Shown here: positions 28,976-38,514 of the stretch, piece after piece | How the letters are laid out: each line of letters starts with the position of its first letter | Numbering within the stretch: the stretch's first letter is position 1 | Assembly (NCBI RefSeq): GCF_016865525.2 | Contig: NZ_CP075169.1 | Coordinates: forward strand, 3,720,337 to 3,784,336 | DNA length: 64,000 nt | Direction: 5' to 3' | DNA from: Sodalis ligni | Lineage (GTDB): Bacteria > Pseudomonadota > Gammaproteobacteria > Enterobacterales > Enterobacteriaceae | Notes under the pieces: generated by a model | Told to the model about the DNA's origin: nothing | Database searches by the model: none | The model's input: the letters and a program-made list of their open reading frames with translations, nothing else | Program-made: the position numbers and the translations under genes

Positions 28976-29856
28976 TGACATCTCCCCGCCTGCCGGTTGC
29001 CGCGCTGCAAATGCCGCCGGGCCGCGAGGATCTGGCGTTTAATCGCCAGATGCTGGAGGCGGCCATTACCCGCGCGGCTAAAGACGGCGCACGGCTGGTG
29101 GCGCTGCCCGAGCTGGCCTTGACGCCCTATTTCTGCGCCGCGCCGGCGGAAAAATACCGACGGTGGGCCGAATCCGTCCAGGGTGAGAGCAGCGGCTGGT
29201 GCGCGGAGCTGGCCCGACGGCTCGGGTGCGCCATATTGCTGCCGCTCTATGAGCACCACAGCCAAAGCGGCTGTTATCACAATGCCGTTATCGGCTTTGA
29301 CCGCCAGGGGAAAAGGCTGGGCAACGGCGCCCTGGCCAGGAAACTGCATTTGCCGGTCAACGATTATCCACCGCCCGGTTTTGACGAGGCCGCGCATTTC
29401 ACCCCAGGCGACGAACTGCAAACATTTGAAATCGAAGGCTGGCGGTGCGCGGTGCTGATTTGTTATGACCGGCGTTTCCCCGAATGCTGGCGCGCGCTGC
29501 GACGGGCGGGCGTTGAACTGGTTATCGTGCCGGTCGCCGGCAGCGGCGGCGATGATGCGGCATTCTTTTTAGGCGAGCTGCGTACCCATGCCAAAGAAAA
29601 CGGCCTGATAGTCCTTTGCGCCAATAAAGTGGGCGAGGAATGGCTGGACGGTATGGCGACGGACAATTACGGCGAGTCATGCGTGATCAATGCCGACGGC
29701 GCAATCCTGGCGCACCGTTCCCGAACGCAGGGACCGGGCGTGGTGAACGCTACGCTGGAGCATCAGCAACTCGTTCAGATTCGCAAGCAGCTACGCTATT
29801 TCGACGATCGCCGCGGCGATTTATTTGGGCCCGTGCCGCACGGCTGGGTGCGTTGA
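28975..29856 (+). CDS. Carbon-nitrogen hydrolase (nitrilase superfamily, N-carbamoyl amidase-like)
   Basis: Cytoplasmic amidase of 293 residues. The catalytic set is Glu46 (ALPELALTP), Lys123 (ARKLHLP) and Cys163 (LICYDRRFPE). HFTPGDELQTFEIEG and the RRFPE stretch are like N-carbamoylputrescine amidase and beta-ureidopropionase. It starts on the last base of the ATPase gene and is followed 25 bp later by an amidohydrolase, so the two enzymes likely act in sequence on an imported ring compound: ring opening or deamination, then carbamoyl removal. The substrate is not determined. Confidence 0.87.
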   Translation: MTSPRLPVAALQMPPGREDLAFNRQMLEAAITRAAKDGARLVALPELALTPYFCAAPAEKYRRWAESVQGESSGWCAELARRLGCAILLPLYEHHSQSGCYHNAVIGFDRQGKRLGNGALARKLHLPVNDYPPPGFDEAAHFTPGDELQTFEIEGWRCAVLICYDRRFPECWRALRRAGVELVIVPVAGSGGDDAAFFLGELRTHAKENGLIVLCANKVGEEWLDGMATDNYGESCVINADGAILAHRSRTQGPGVVNATLEHQQLVQIRKQLRYFDDRRGDLFGPVPHGWVR

Positions 29857-29881
29857 TTTTACCGCTACAGGATATCCCCCT

Positions 29882-31426
29882 ATGACTGAGTCACTGATAT
29901 TAGCCGGCACGCTGATCCAGGGGATCGGCGACGATGGTCGCCCGATCGCTGTGGAACAGGCCGCGCTTTACCAAAAAGACGGCGTCATCCGTGACATCGG
30001 CAAGGCCGATGATTTAACAGCCGCCTATCCGCAGGCCCGGCGTTACGGTTCCATGCAGCACGTCTTGATGCCGGGATTTGTCAACAGCCATCATCATGTG
30101 GGTTTAACCCCGTTGCAGCTGGGTTCGCCCGATTATGCGCTGGAATTGTGGTTTGCCAGCCGTATGGGCGCGCGCGAGGTGGATTTGCGGCTGGATACGC
30201 TCTATTCCGCTTTTGAGATGATCGCATCCGGCATCACCACGGTACAGCATATCCACGGCTGGCGGCCGGGAACGCTGGAAACGATACACCAGGCGGCCGG
30301 CGCGGTGCTTGCCGCCTACCGTGAGATTGGCATGCGCGCCTCCTATAGCTTTGCGGTGCGTGAGCAGAATCTACTGGTCTATGAAGCCGATGAGCAGTTC
30401 GTGGCCCGCGTGCCGGCTGAAATCCGCCCGCAGTTGACCGCCCATCTGAAAAAGCAGCGGCTGCCGCTGGACGATCATCTTAAGCTGTTCCGTATGCTGG
30501 CGGCAGATAATCATGGACAGCCGCTCACCCGGATCCAGCTGGCGCCCGCCAACCTGCACTGGTGCGGCGATGAGGCATTACAGGCCATTAAAGCGGAAGC
30601 GGATAATGCCGGCGTGCCGATGCATATGCATCTGGTCGAGACCGCCTACCAGCGTGAATATGCGCGCAGGCGTACCGGCGGCACGGCACTGGCGCATTTG
30701 CATAAGCTGGGTTTGCTGGGGCCGTCGCTGACCCTTGGACATGGCGTCTGGCTAAATGAAGCGGATATCGAGCTGGCGGCGGCGACCGGCACCTGCGTGT
30801 GCCATAACTGCAGCTCCAATCTGCGCCTGCGCAGCGGCGTGGCGCCGCTGAACGCCTTTCGCCGGCATGGGCTGACCGTGGGATTGGGGCTGGATGAAGC
30901 CGGCATCAACGATGATCGCGATATGCTGCAGGAGATGCGTCTGGCGTTACGCGTACACCGCGTACCCGGCATGGACGACGATGAAGTGCCATCCTGCGGT
31001 GAAATCGTGCGCATGGCAACGGAAGGCGGCGCCAAAACCACGCCCTTCGCCGGGCGCATTGGCCGTCTGGAGCCGGGTAAACTGGCGGATGCGGTGCTGT
31101 TTGACTGGAAAAGTATTACCTGGCCCTATCAGGATGACGATATCCCCCTGCTGGATGTGCTGGTCCACCGTGCGCGCGGCAAGGATATCGAGAGCGTATT
31201 TATTGCGGGGGAAGAAATCTGCCATCAGGGTCAATTCACCCGGGTGGATCGCACGGAGGTGCTCAATGAAATCGCGCAAAAACTGGCCGCGCCACGCACC
31301 GCCGACGAGCAGGCGCGCCTTGAGCTGGGCAAAGCGGTCTTCGCGCACGTGAAAGACTTTTACCGCGATTACCTGGCGCAGGAAACGCCGCGCGAACCCT
31401 TCTACGCGCCGTCGTCCCGGCGTTGA
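29882..31426 (+). CDS. Metal-dependent amidohydrolase (AtzA/cytosine deaminase-like)
   Basis: Amidohydrolase of 514 residues from ATG 29882. Metal ligands and catalytic residues are placed as in the AtzA/TrzN/cytosine deaminase branch: His70 and His72 (NSHHHVG), His250 with Glu253 (MHLVET), His287 (LGHGVWL) and Asp338 (GLDEAG). The C-terminal beta-sandwich segment GRLEPGKLADAVLFD is present. Likely deaminates or hydrolyses a nitrogen heterocycle (triazine, pyrimidine or guanidine-like). It ends the third ABC operon, right after a nitrilase-family amidase. It is intact. Its length is a little above the usual 450-480 residues because of the C-terminal extension. Confidence 0.87.
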   Translation: MTESLILAGTLIQGIGDDGRPIAVEQAALYQKDGVIRDIGKADDLTAAYPQARRYGSMQHVLMPGFVNSHHHVGLTPLQLGSPDYALELWFASRMGAREVDLRLDTLYSAFEMIASGITTVQHIHGWRPGTLETIHQAAGAVLAAYREIGMRASYSFAVREQNLLVYEADEQFVARVPAEIRPQLTAHLKKQRLPLDDHLKLFRMLAADNHGQPLTRIQLAPANLHWCGDEALQAIKAEADNAGVPMHMHLVETAYQREYARRRTGGTALAHLHKLGLLGPSLTLGHGVWLNEADIELAAATGTCVCHNCSSNLRLRSGVAPLNAFRRHGLTVGLGLDEAGINDDRDMLQEMRLALRVHRVPGMDDDEVPSCGEIVRMATEGGAKTTPFAGRIGRLEPGKLADAVLFDWKSITWPYQDDDIPLLDVLVHRARGKDIESVFIAGEEICHQGQFTRVDRTEVLNEIAQKLAAPRTADEQARLELGKAVFAHVKDFYRDYLAQETPREPFYAPSSRR

Positions 31427-31480
31427 TGGGATAACATCCCGCCCGCGACCCGGAAGCACTGCGGCCCATGACGGCGGGAA

Positions 31481-32506
31481 TCAGGTAGATTCCCGTTCAA
31501 TCAGTTCAAAACCGATATCTCTCACCGCGTCAATGGACTCTTTTCCCTCGATTTTATCCGCCAGCATAGTCGCGGCATCTATGCCGACACGCCAGCGATC
31601 GATTTTCACCGTTGAAATGGAAGGACTATGATGCTGGGAAAAATCCAGGTCGCCAAAACCCATGACGGCTATATCCCCAGGCACTTTTAGCCCCCGATGG
31701 TTCGCCTCGATGATGGCACCCTGGGCGAGCGTATCGGAGCTGCAGATGACGGCATCAATCTGATGCCCGGATTCAAGCAGTTGGCGCAATCCGCTCCGGC
31801 CCTTCGACAGAGCGGCCGGCAGCGGAACGGATACTGACGGGATAGCGTCCAGCTTGTTTTCGTGCAATACGTCGAGCACCCCTTTTTTACGCACCGCCGC
31901 CCGTTTGTCCTCGGTCCAAATGAGGCCGATGTTTTTATAGCCTTTTTCACACATATACCGGGCTATTTTATTGCCTACCCTTTCATGGGAGAAGCCCACC
32001 AGCATATCCAGGGGAGTGGGGGTTAAATCCCATATTTCCACCACCGGCAGCTCGGAAGATAAAAGAATGCGTTTTAACCTCGGCGCATGCTGTATTCCGG
32101 TTAATACCACGCCTTCCGGGCGCCGCGAAAGGATCGCCGAGACGATGTCGGCCTCCCGTTCTTCCGTATAGCCGCTTACGCATAACAGCATATGATAACC
32201 GCGTTCCGCCAACCGATCGCTTAAGGCCTGAACGGTATCCACAAACATATTATTATTGATTTGCGGCACTACCACGGCAATCAGCTTACTGCGCCTTGAC
32301 GCCAGTCCCCCCGCCAGCAGGTTTGGGATATAGCCTGTGGCGGCAATCGCCTCCCTGACCTTTTCCAGCGTAAGGGCGCGCACAAGATGAGGATTATTTA
32401 ATGCCCTGCTCACCGTCATGGGAGACAGGCCGGCCCTGAGCGCGACATCTTCAAGGGTGGGAGACTTCGCTTTCCCCGCGTTTTTCTGCGTATTTTTAGC
32501 CATCAT
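31481..32506 (-). CDS. LacI-family transcriptional regulator
   Basis: Repressor of 341 residues from ATG 32506 (AGGA at about 10 bp upstream). A longer frame to 32731 exists but would run through the operator and has no family similarity. The helix-turn-helix is TLEDVALRAGLSPMTVSRAL, with hinge NLLAGGLASRRSKLIAVVVP, then a sugar-binding type sensor domain. It is divergent from L-talarate/galactarate dehydratase. Two related palindromes in the 428-bp gap are probable operators, suggesting it controls the galactarate-type genes and itself. Intact, unlike its targets. Confidence 0.9.
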   Translation of the reverse strand: MMAKNTQKNAGKAKSPTLEDVALRAGLSPMTVSRALNNPHLVRALTLEKVREAIAATGYIPNLLAGGLASRRSKLIAVVVPQINNNMFVDTVQALSDRLAERGYHMLLCVSGYTEEREADIVSAILSRRPEGVVLTGIQHAPRLKRILLSSELPVVEIWDLTPTPLDMLVGFSHERVGNKIARYMCEKGYKNIGLIWTEDKRAAVRKKGVLDVLHENKLDAIPSVSVPLPAALSKGRSGLRQLLESGHQIDAVICSSDTLAQGAIIEANHRGLKVPGDIAVMGFGDLDFSQHHSPSISTVKIDRWRVGIDAATMLADKIEGKESIDAVRDIGFELIEREST

Positions 32507-32718
32507 ACCGGTCCTTGAGCGACGCTTAAACAGTGTTACCGCGGATAGAGTACCGTAAAAACAGTGCAAACCCCAAAAACAAAGACTTCCCTTCTTACCC
32601 CCCGCCGTGAAGAAAAGGGTCACCACCGCCCCGGCCGCGAAAGCGATGCCCATCGTTTTAATTACCCGCTTTTCCAGCGTCCTTGGCACCGGTATCGGCC
32701 GGAGCCGCGCATTGTTAT

Positions 32719-32736
32719 AATGATTGCGCAATCATT
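32719..32736. promoter_or_regulatory. LacI-type operator O1
   Basis: AATGATTGCGCAATCATT is a perfect 18-bp palindrome with the central CG typical of LacI-family operators. It lies 213 bp upstream of the LacI start and shares GCGCAATCATTTAC with a second site at 32881-32894. Confidence 0.75.
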
Positions 32737-32865
32737 TACCATATGAATTAATTGTTTATGCCCATGACGGTGCAATATCGGGTGATTTACCCGCCGATTA
32801 ACCAGAAATATTTTGTGATCAGCCCCGCACATAAACCCGGAAAATATAGTGTATTTCTGCGGTTC

Positions 32866-32891
32866 GCGCTAAAAATGTTAGCGCAATCATT
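32866..32891. promoter_or_regulatory. LacI-type operator O2 with overlapping inverted repeat
   Basis: AATGTTAGCGCAATCATT (32874-32891) matches O1 at 16 of 18 positions and ends 43 bp before the dehydratase start. A second inverted repeat, GCGCTAA/TTAGCGC (32866-32872 and 32878-32884), overlaps it. The O1-O2 centre distance is 155 bp, allowing DNA looping. Confidence 0.65.
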
Positions 32892-32934
32892 TACTGATGA
32901 ATTGAATAAGTCCCCCCTATGAGGAGAAATGAAT

Positions 32935-34130
32935 ATGACAGCCAGCGCTAACTCTGATGCGGTATCCTACGCCAAGGTATCGCATGTGCGTACCGCCGCT
33001 GAAAGCGGGGATCGCATCGTATGGGTCAAGATTTCGTTGGCGTTTTTGCCCCTGGCAACCCCCGTCAGCGATGCCAAGGTACTGACCGGCCGGCAAAAAC
33101 CCCTCACCGAAGTGGCGATTATTTTTGCCCAGCTTCTCACCCGCGACGGTTTCGAGGGCATTGGCTTTAGTTATTCCAAACGCGCCGGAGGCCAGGGCAT
33201 CTATGCCCATGCCAAGGAAATCGCCGATAACCTGCTGGGTGAGGACCCTAACGATATCGATAAGATCTACACCAAGCTTTTGTGGGCCGGCGCCTCGGTG
33301 GGCCGCAGCGGAATGGCGGTGCAGGCCATTTCGCCTTTGACATTGCCCTTTGGGATATGAAGGCCAAGCGGGCCGGATTGCCGCTGGCGAAATTATTGGG
33401 CGCCCATCGGGACTCGGTCCGGTGCTATAACACCTCCGGCGGCTTCCTGCACACGCCGCTGGATCAGGTGATAAAAAATGTGGCCATATCCAGGGAAAGC
33501 GGCATCGGCGGCATTAAAATCAAAGTCGGTCAGCCGGATACCGCCGAGGATCTGAAGCGGTTAACCGCGGTGCGTCAAGAGCTGGGGGATGATTTCCCGC
33601 TAATGGTGGATGCGAATCAACAATGGGATCGGGAAACCGCCATGCGTATCGGACGGAAGATGGAGGCCTTCAATCTGGTGTGGATTGAAGAGCCGCTGGA
33701 TGCCTATGACGTTGAGGGCCACGCCGCGTTAACCACCGCCCTTGATACCCCCATCGCCACCGGAGAAATGCTTACCAGCTTCCGCGAGCATGAACAGCTG
33801 ATCCTGGGGAATGCCAGTGATTTCGTTCAACCCGACGCCCCGCGCGTAGGCGGCATCTCGCCATTCCTGAAAATCATGGACCTGGCCGCCAGAAACGGCC
33901 GCAAACTGGCGCCGCATTTCGCCATGGAGATTCATTTGCATCTTGCGGCGGCATATCCCATCGAGCCCTGGCTTGAGCATTTCGAGTGGCTGAACCCGTT
34001 GTTCAATGAGCAATTGGAGCTACGCGACGGCCGCATGCTGATTTCTGACCGCCATGGCCTTGGATTTACCTTAAGCGAACAGGCCTTGGCATGGACGGTG
34101 CAACAGGCCGAATTCGGTAAGCGTCCTTAA
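32935..34130 (+). pseudogene. L-talarate/galactarate dehydratase (enolase superfamily), frameshifted
   Basis: Very like the enterobacterial L-talarate/galactarate dehydratase, which dehydrates C6 aldaric acids. ATG 32935 has GAGGAG 8 bp before. The first 140 codons (VSDAKVLTGRQKPLTE, FSYSKRAGGQGIYAH) read normally to AISP and then stop at 33360. The rest continues in another frame: DIALWDMKAKRAGLPL, GIKIKVGQ with the catalytic lysines, VDANQQW and WIEEPL metal ligands, TGEML, and APHFAME. One T added to TTT 33336-33338 gives AISPFDIALWDM and a full enzyme of about 398 residues. A single-base deletion in a homopolymer is the whole damage. Confidence 0.92.
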
Positions 34131-34148
34131 TTTACCGCTTTTCAAAAG

Positions 34149-34177
34149 CCGATGTGTTTTTTAATACATCGGTTTTT
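34149..34177 (+). terminator. Probable rho-independent terminator
   Basis: CCGATGT (34149-34155) pairs with ACATCGG (34166-34172), with a 10-nt T-rich loop, followed by TTTTT (34173-34177). It lies 18 bp after the dehydratase stop and before the MFS gene, so read-through or a second promoter would be needed for the transporter. Confidence 0.6.
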
Positions 34178-34241
34178 AGGACATTTTTATTAAAAAATAA
34201 AAAATAACCTTCTAGACTTAACATTATGTCAGAGGCCCTAC

Positions 34242-35539
34242 ATGAAAGAAAAACCGGTAAAAAAAACCAACATAAGATATATAACGCTGTTTTTCCTGTT
34301 TGCCGCTACCGTATTTAATTATTCCGATCGGGCAACGCTTTCTGTCGTCGCGCCTTTTATGAGTAAAGAATTTAATTTCTCTCCCGAAATGATGGGTGTG
34401 GCGTTTTCAGTATTCGGCATTTCATACGTAATAATGCAAATACCCGGCGGCTGGTTATTAGATAGATTCGGCTCACGGCTGGTTTATGGCTACGCCTTAA
34501 TAGGCTGGTCCCTGGTCACCATGCTGCAAGGGACGATATATTTATTTTCCGCGCCGCTGATGGCTCTAATCATTTTAAGATTACTCATGGGGGCGATTGA
34601 AGCGCCGGCTTTCCCCGCCAATAGCCGCCTGAGCGTTCAATGGTTTCCCAATAATGAGCGTGGCTTCGTCACGGCGATTTACCAGGCGGCACAATATATA
34701 TCGTTAGCGCTTATAACGCCATTGATGACCTTTATATTAAACATAGGCAACTGGCATCACGTTTTTATTATATAGGCTTAATTGGCATCATACTGGGCGG
34801 ATTATGGCTGACGTATGTCCGAGACCCCTTGCGCCACAAAAACGTCAATCAGGCCGAGATTGACTATATCAGGGACGGCGGCGGCGAGCCGGAATTAGGT
34901 TTTAATACGCAAAAAGGAACCGTGACGCTTGAACAGATAAAAAAAGTCTGCATTAACAGAATGATGATCGGCGTATACATCGGCCAATTTTGTTTGACCT
35001 CCATTACCTGGTTCTTTCTGACCTGGTTTCCTACTTATCTTTATCAAGCAAAAGGCATGTCGATACTGAAAGTGGGGATGATAGCCTCTATTCCCGCCGT
35101 CGCCGGTTTTATCGGCGGCATTATCGGCGGCGTTTTTTCCGATTACCTGCTCACGAAAGGCTACAGCCTTACGGTGGCAAGGAAAGCCCCCATAATCTGC
35201 GGCATGCTATTGTCATGCGCCATTATCACGGCAAATTATACGCAGTCAGATACTCTCGTCGTGGGCGCCATGAGTATCGCTTTCTTCGCAAAAGGATTTG
35301 GTAACCTCGGCTGGTGCGTGTTGAGCGACACATCGCCGAAAGAGGTGCTCGGCATCGCCGGCGGCGTATTTAACATGTGCGGCAATCTGGCGGGCATCGT
35401 AACACCGCTGATCATCGGGTTTATTTTGTCTTGGACCAAATCCTTTGATATGGCGATTCTTTATGTAGGCTCCATGGGGCTGCTGGGCCTGCTCTCCTAT
35501 CTGCTGATTGTCGGTAAAATAGAGAGGCAGCACATTTAG
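34242..35539 (+). pseudogene. MFS transporter, galactarate/glucarate type (GudP/GarP-like), frameshifted
   Basis: Anion:cation symporter-family carrier of about 432 residues. The first 177 codons contain the early family marks (FNYSDRATLSVVAPFM, GGWLLDRFGSR, PAFPANSRLSVQWFP) and stop at TAG after HHVFII. The next frame continues with YYIGLIGIILGGLWL and seems complete to 35539. One T added to the T-run at 34762-34766 restores HHVFYYIGLIG. It follows the talarate/galactarate dehydratase and presumably imported its substrate. Both genes of the pathway are thus broken by one-base deletions, while their LacI regulator is intact. Confidence 0.9.
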
Positions 35540-35577
35540 TCTCTCTTGGGCATCTGCGCGCGGATTCTAGGCGGTCG

Positions 35578-36336
35578 TCAGCGGTAGTACACGGCGATAT
35601 GCTGATTATTCAGCCATTCAATGGCTACCGGCGTATCAAAAATGTCCTCCAGGATCGCCGGCGTCATAATGTGCGCCGGCGTCCCCTGATAAATCACCCG
35701 GCCTTCCTTCATGGCGATGATGTCATCCGAATAGACCGAGGCGAAATTGATATCATGGATCACCAGGACGATGGTTTTACCCAGCTCATCCGCCGCGCGG
35801 CGGAGCTGCTTCATCATCGCCACCGCGTGTTTCATGTCCAGGTTATTAAGCGGTTCGTCCAGCAGGACATATTTCGTATCCTGGCACAGCACCATCGCCA
35901 CATAGGTCCGCTGGCGCTGCCCGCCGGAGAGCTCATCCAGATAGCGATGCTGCAAATCGGTCAGGTTCAGGAAGTCCATCGCCGCGGCGATGCGTCCGCG
36001 ATCGTCCTCATTCAGCCGTCCCTTGGTGTAGGGATAACGGCCGAACCCCACCAGATCCGCCACGGTTAAACGGCTGGTAAACTGATTCTCCTGCCGCAAT
36101 ACCGACAGGTATGTCGCCAGCTTATCCCCCGGCGTGGTGGCCACATCCAGGCCATTGACCCTTACCTGTCCGCCATCCGCCGGCAGCAGGCGGCTGATGA
36201 CCGAAAGCAGGCTTGACTTGCCCGCGCCGTTGGGACCGATTATCGAGGTGATCCCGCCCTCGGCAATGGTCGCCGTAATCCCTTTCAGTACGGCGACATC
36301 GCCATAGCGTTTGCTGACATTCCTGATCTCAATCAC
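35578..36336 (-). CDS. Iron-siderophore ABC transporter ATP-binding protein
   Basis: ATPase of 252 residues in the FecE/FepC/VctC class. Walker A GPNGAGKSS, signature LSGGQRQR, Walker B VLLDEPLNNLD and switch VIHDINFAS are complete. It resembles the catechol-siderophore ATPases VctC/CeuD. It overlaps the permease by 4 bp and is the last gene of the operon. No binding protein and no second permease are found, so this is the tail end of a deleted uptake system; the protein may still be made but has lost its partners. Confidence 0.9.
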   Translation of the reverse strand: MIEIRNVSKRYGDVAVLKGITATIAEGGITSIIGPNGAGKSSLLSVISRLLPADGGQVRVNGLDVATTPGDKLATYLSVLRQENQFTSRLTVADLVGFGRYPYTKGRLNEDDRGRIAAAMDFLNLTDLQHRYLDELSGGQRQRTYVAMVLCQDTKYVLLDEPLNNLDMKHAVAMMKQLRRAADELGKTIVLVIHDINFASVYSDDIIAMKEGRVIYQGTPAHIMTPAILEDIFDTPVAIEWLNNQHIAVYYR

Positions 36337-37265
36337 AGGGTGGCCTTTTTCAATAGCAAAAACAGGAACAGGGAACCGCCGAGGAACTCAATGACCACCG
36401 ACAACGCACCGGACATTTTCAGCAGGTGTTCCAGAATCAATTGGCCGCTCACCAGGGAAATGATGCCGAGCAGGAAGGCGGTGGGCAGCAGAAAACGGTG
36501 CTGATGGGATCCGCCGATGAGATAAGCCAGGTTCGCCACCATAAACCCCAGGAAGGTCAGAGGGCCCACCAGCGCGGTGGAAATGGCCACCAGCACCGAC
36601 ACCAGCAGCAGGATGGCGATCACGTTGTGCCGGTAATCAATGCCCAGGCTAACGGCGGTATCACGCCCCAGCGCCAAAACATCAAAGCGAAAACGCATAC
36701 GCCAAATGATAGGCGCCGCCGCCAATACCACGGCCGCCGATACCCCCAGCAGCTCCGGCGGCGCACGGGTAAAGGTGGCGAACATCCGCCCCTGCAGGAT
36801 GGCAAACTCGCCGGGGGTGAGCAGCCGCTGCAGCAGAGTGGCAAAACTGCGAAACAGGGTGCCGCAGATAATCCCCACCAGCAGCAACAGATGCAGGTCA
36901 TTGCCCCGCCCGATAAACAGCCAGCGATACAACAACGCGGAAAACAGCACCAGCAGCAGCGATTCGCAAAGGAATGTCCCGACGACACCGAGCAAACTGA
37001 TGCCTGGTGCATCGATAAAAAAAATCATGGCGGTCTGCAGCAGAACGAATAGCGCCTCAAAACCCATAATCGACGGCGTCAGGACTCGATTATGGGTGAC
37101 CGTCTGGAATAACAGGGTTGAGACGCCGGCGGCAAAGGCCACCAGCAGCATGGTGGCCAGGATCAGGGCGCGATGCACCAGGATATAGTGCAGATTGCCG
37201 CCCAGATTTACCGTCATGAACAGCGCCATGACCGCCAGCGACGACGTCGAGCTGCAGGACTTCAT
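36333..37265 (-). CDS. Iron-siderophore ABC permease, 5' end replaced (truncated operon)
   Basis: FecCD-family permease with eight or nine hydrophobic helices, similar to VctG/CeuC ([40 protein letters not shown]). The 310-codon frame starts with MKSCSSTSS, which is the antisense of an inositol dehydrogenase tail; family similarity begins only around [14 protein letters not shown]. The true N-terminus, about the first 10-15 residues, and the promoter are therefore gone. In complete operons a binding protein and another permease precede this gene. A deletion junction lies around 37235-37250. Confidence 0.82.
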   Translation of the reverse strand: MKSCSSTSSLAVMALFMTVNLGGNLHYILVHRALILATMLLVAFAAGVSTLLFQTVTHNRVLTPSIMGFEALFVLLQTAMIFFIDAPGISLLGVVGTFLCESLLLVLFSALLYRWLFIGRGNDLHLLLLVGIICGTLFRSFATLLQRLLTPGEFAILQGRMFATFTRAPPELLGVSAAVVLAAAPIIWRMRFRFDVLALGRDTAVSLGIDYRHNVIAILLLVSVLVAISTALVGPLTFLGFMVANLAYLIGGSHQHRFLLPTAFLLGIISLVSGQLILEHLLKMSGALSVVIEFLGGSLFLFLLLKKATL

Positions 37266-37416
37266 TAACGGTGTAACAAAATCGGAACTGACCGGCCCTT
37301 CCGCCTGGGACGGCTATGCAGCCTCAGTAGCCGCGGACGCCTGCATAGCGGCGCAAAAAACGCCTGGCGTGGTACAGATATAACTGCCGCCCCGTCCGGC
37401 ATTTTACCCACATTAA
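37240..37416 (+). pseudogene. 3' remnant of inositol 2-dehydrogenase (iolG-like)
   Basis: About 58 codons of an inositol dehydrogenase C-terminus: [38 protein letters not shown] and then VVQI. An in-frame TAA (37381-37383) follows, and the frame continues as [10 protein letters not shown] to TAA 37414-37416. IolG proteins usually end with a similar LPxxPAFY, with Glu before it, so GAA probably became TAA. The 5' part has been lost and replaced by the siderophore permease, read from the other strand. iolE lies 84 bp downstream, in keeping with an iol origin. Confidence 0.8.
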
Positions 37417-37499
37417 ATCTCAATGCCCTTTTATTAAGCGCAGCGGGCAGCCGCGCTGGACAATCATTCTATTATCGTTCAATTCAAGGTGCCATCATC

Positions 37500-38396
37500 A
37501 TGGATAAAAACAAAGTCAAACTCGCCATCGCCCCCATCGGCTGGACCAATGACGACATGCCCGATTTAGGCAAGGAAAATACCTTTCAGCAGACAGTGAG
37601 CGAAATGGCGCTGGCCGGTTTTATCGGCAGCGAAGTGGGCAGTAAATATCCCCGCGATCCTAAAATCCTTAAACCGATGCTGGATATCCGGGGTATTCAG
37701 ATTTGCAACGCCTGGTTCAGCACTTTTTTTGCCGACGGACTAAAAGCCAAAACCATCGATGAATTCATCACCCACCGCGATTTCCTGCATGCCATGGGGG
37801 CGAAAGTCATCGGTTGTTCCGAGCAATCGCGCAGTACCCAGGGGACGCCAAAACCGGTACTGGAGGGACGTCCCGACTTTACCGACAGGGAGTGGAGTTT
37901 GGTGGCTAGCGGCTATAACGAGCTGGCGGATCTCGCCGCTGAAAAGGGCATGACCGTCGGCCTGCACCACCATATGGGCACCGGCATCCAGACCGCCGAG
38001 GAAATAGACCATTTTCTGGATCTGGTGGATGACGATGTTTACCTGCTCTATGACACCGGCCATGCCTACTACTCGGAAGGTTCGCAGGAAGCGATGCTTC
38101 GCATCCTGGAAAAGCATCTGCCGCGCATCAATCACGTTCATCTGAAAGATGTGCGGGATAAGGTCGTGGCCGAGGTTCGCGCCCATAAGCTCAGTTTTCT
38201 GGACGGCGTAAAGAAAGGCACCTTTACCGTGCCGGGCGACGGGGTGATTGATTTCAAGCCGGTATTCAGGCTGCTGGATGATTTTGGGTATAAAGGTTGG
38301 CTGGTGGTGGAAGCAGAACAAGACCCTGCCAAAGCCAATCCTTTTGAATATGCGGTTAAAGCCAGGCGATACATTCGCGAGGTCGCGGGCATTTAA
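37500..38396 (+). CDS. iolE: Inosose dehydratase (2-keto-myo-inositol dehydratase)
   Basis: Second step of myo-inositol catabolism (EC 4.2.1.44): 2-keto-myo-inositol to 3D-trihydroxycyclohexanedione. The 298-residue TIM-barrel protein has the IolE marks [12 protein letters not shown] (8-19), [12 protein letters not shown] near 160, [11 protein letters not shown] near 182 and [10 protein letters not shown] near 210, the last two holding metal ligands. It follows the iolG remnant, and no iolB, C or D is in the window, so the pathway is incomplete here. The gene itself is intact. A decayed inositol operon is the best reading. Confidence 0.93.
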   Translation: MDKNKVKLAIAPIGWTNDDMPDLGKENTFQQTVSEMALAGFIGSEVGSKYPRDPKILKPMLDIRGIQICNAWFSTFFADGLKAKTIDEFITHRDFLHAMGAKVIGCSEQSRSTQGTPKPVLEGRPDFTDREWSLVASGYNELADLAAEKGMTVGLHHHMGTGIQTAEEIDHFLDLVDDDVYLLYDTGHAYYSEGSQEAMLRILEKHLPRINHVHLKDVRDKVVAEVRAHKLSFLDGVKKGTFTVPGDGVIDFKPVFRLLDDFGYKGWLVVEAEQDPAKANPFEYAVKARRYIREVAGI

Positions 38397-38514
38397 CGCC
38401 GGTCATCCTTGCATAATGGTTAAATACTTTCCGCCAGGCGTTTTTTGCCCCGTGGTTATCGGTTGCCCCCTATGACGCATTTGATGGGCAAAATAAAAGT
38501 ACGGAGAATCATTC

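Noticed and set aside
32507..32731. N-terminal extension of the LacI regulator to 32731
   Set aside because: It has no family similarity, would cross the operator and lacks a ribosome site; ATG 32506 has AGGA at suitable distance.
36426..37188. Long plus-strand frames opposite the siderophore permease
   Set aside because: Repetitive, Gln/His-rich translations typical of antisense of a membrane protein gene.
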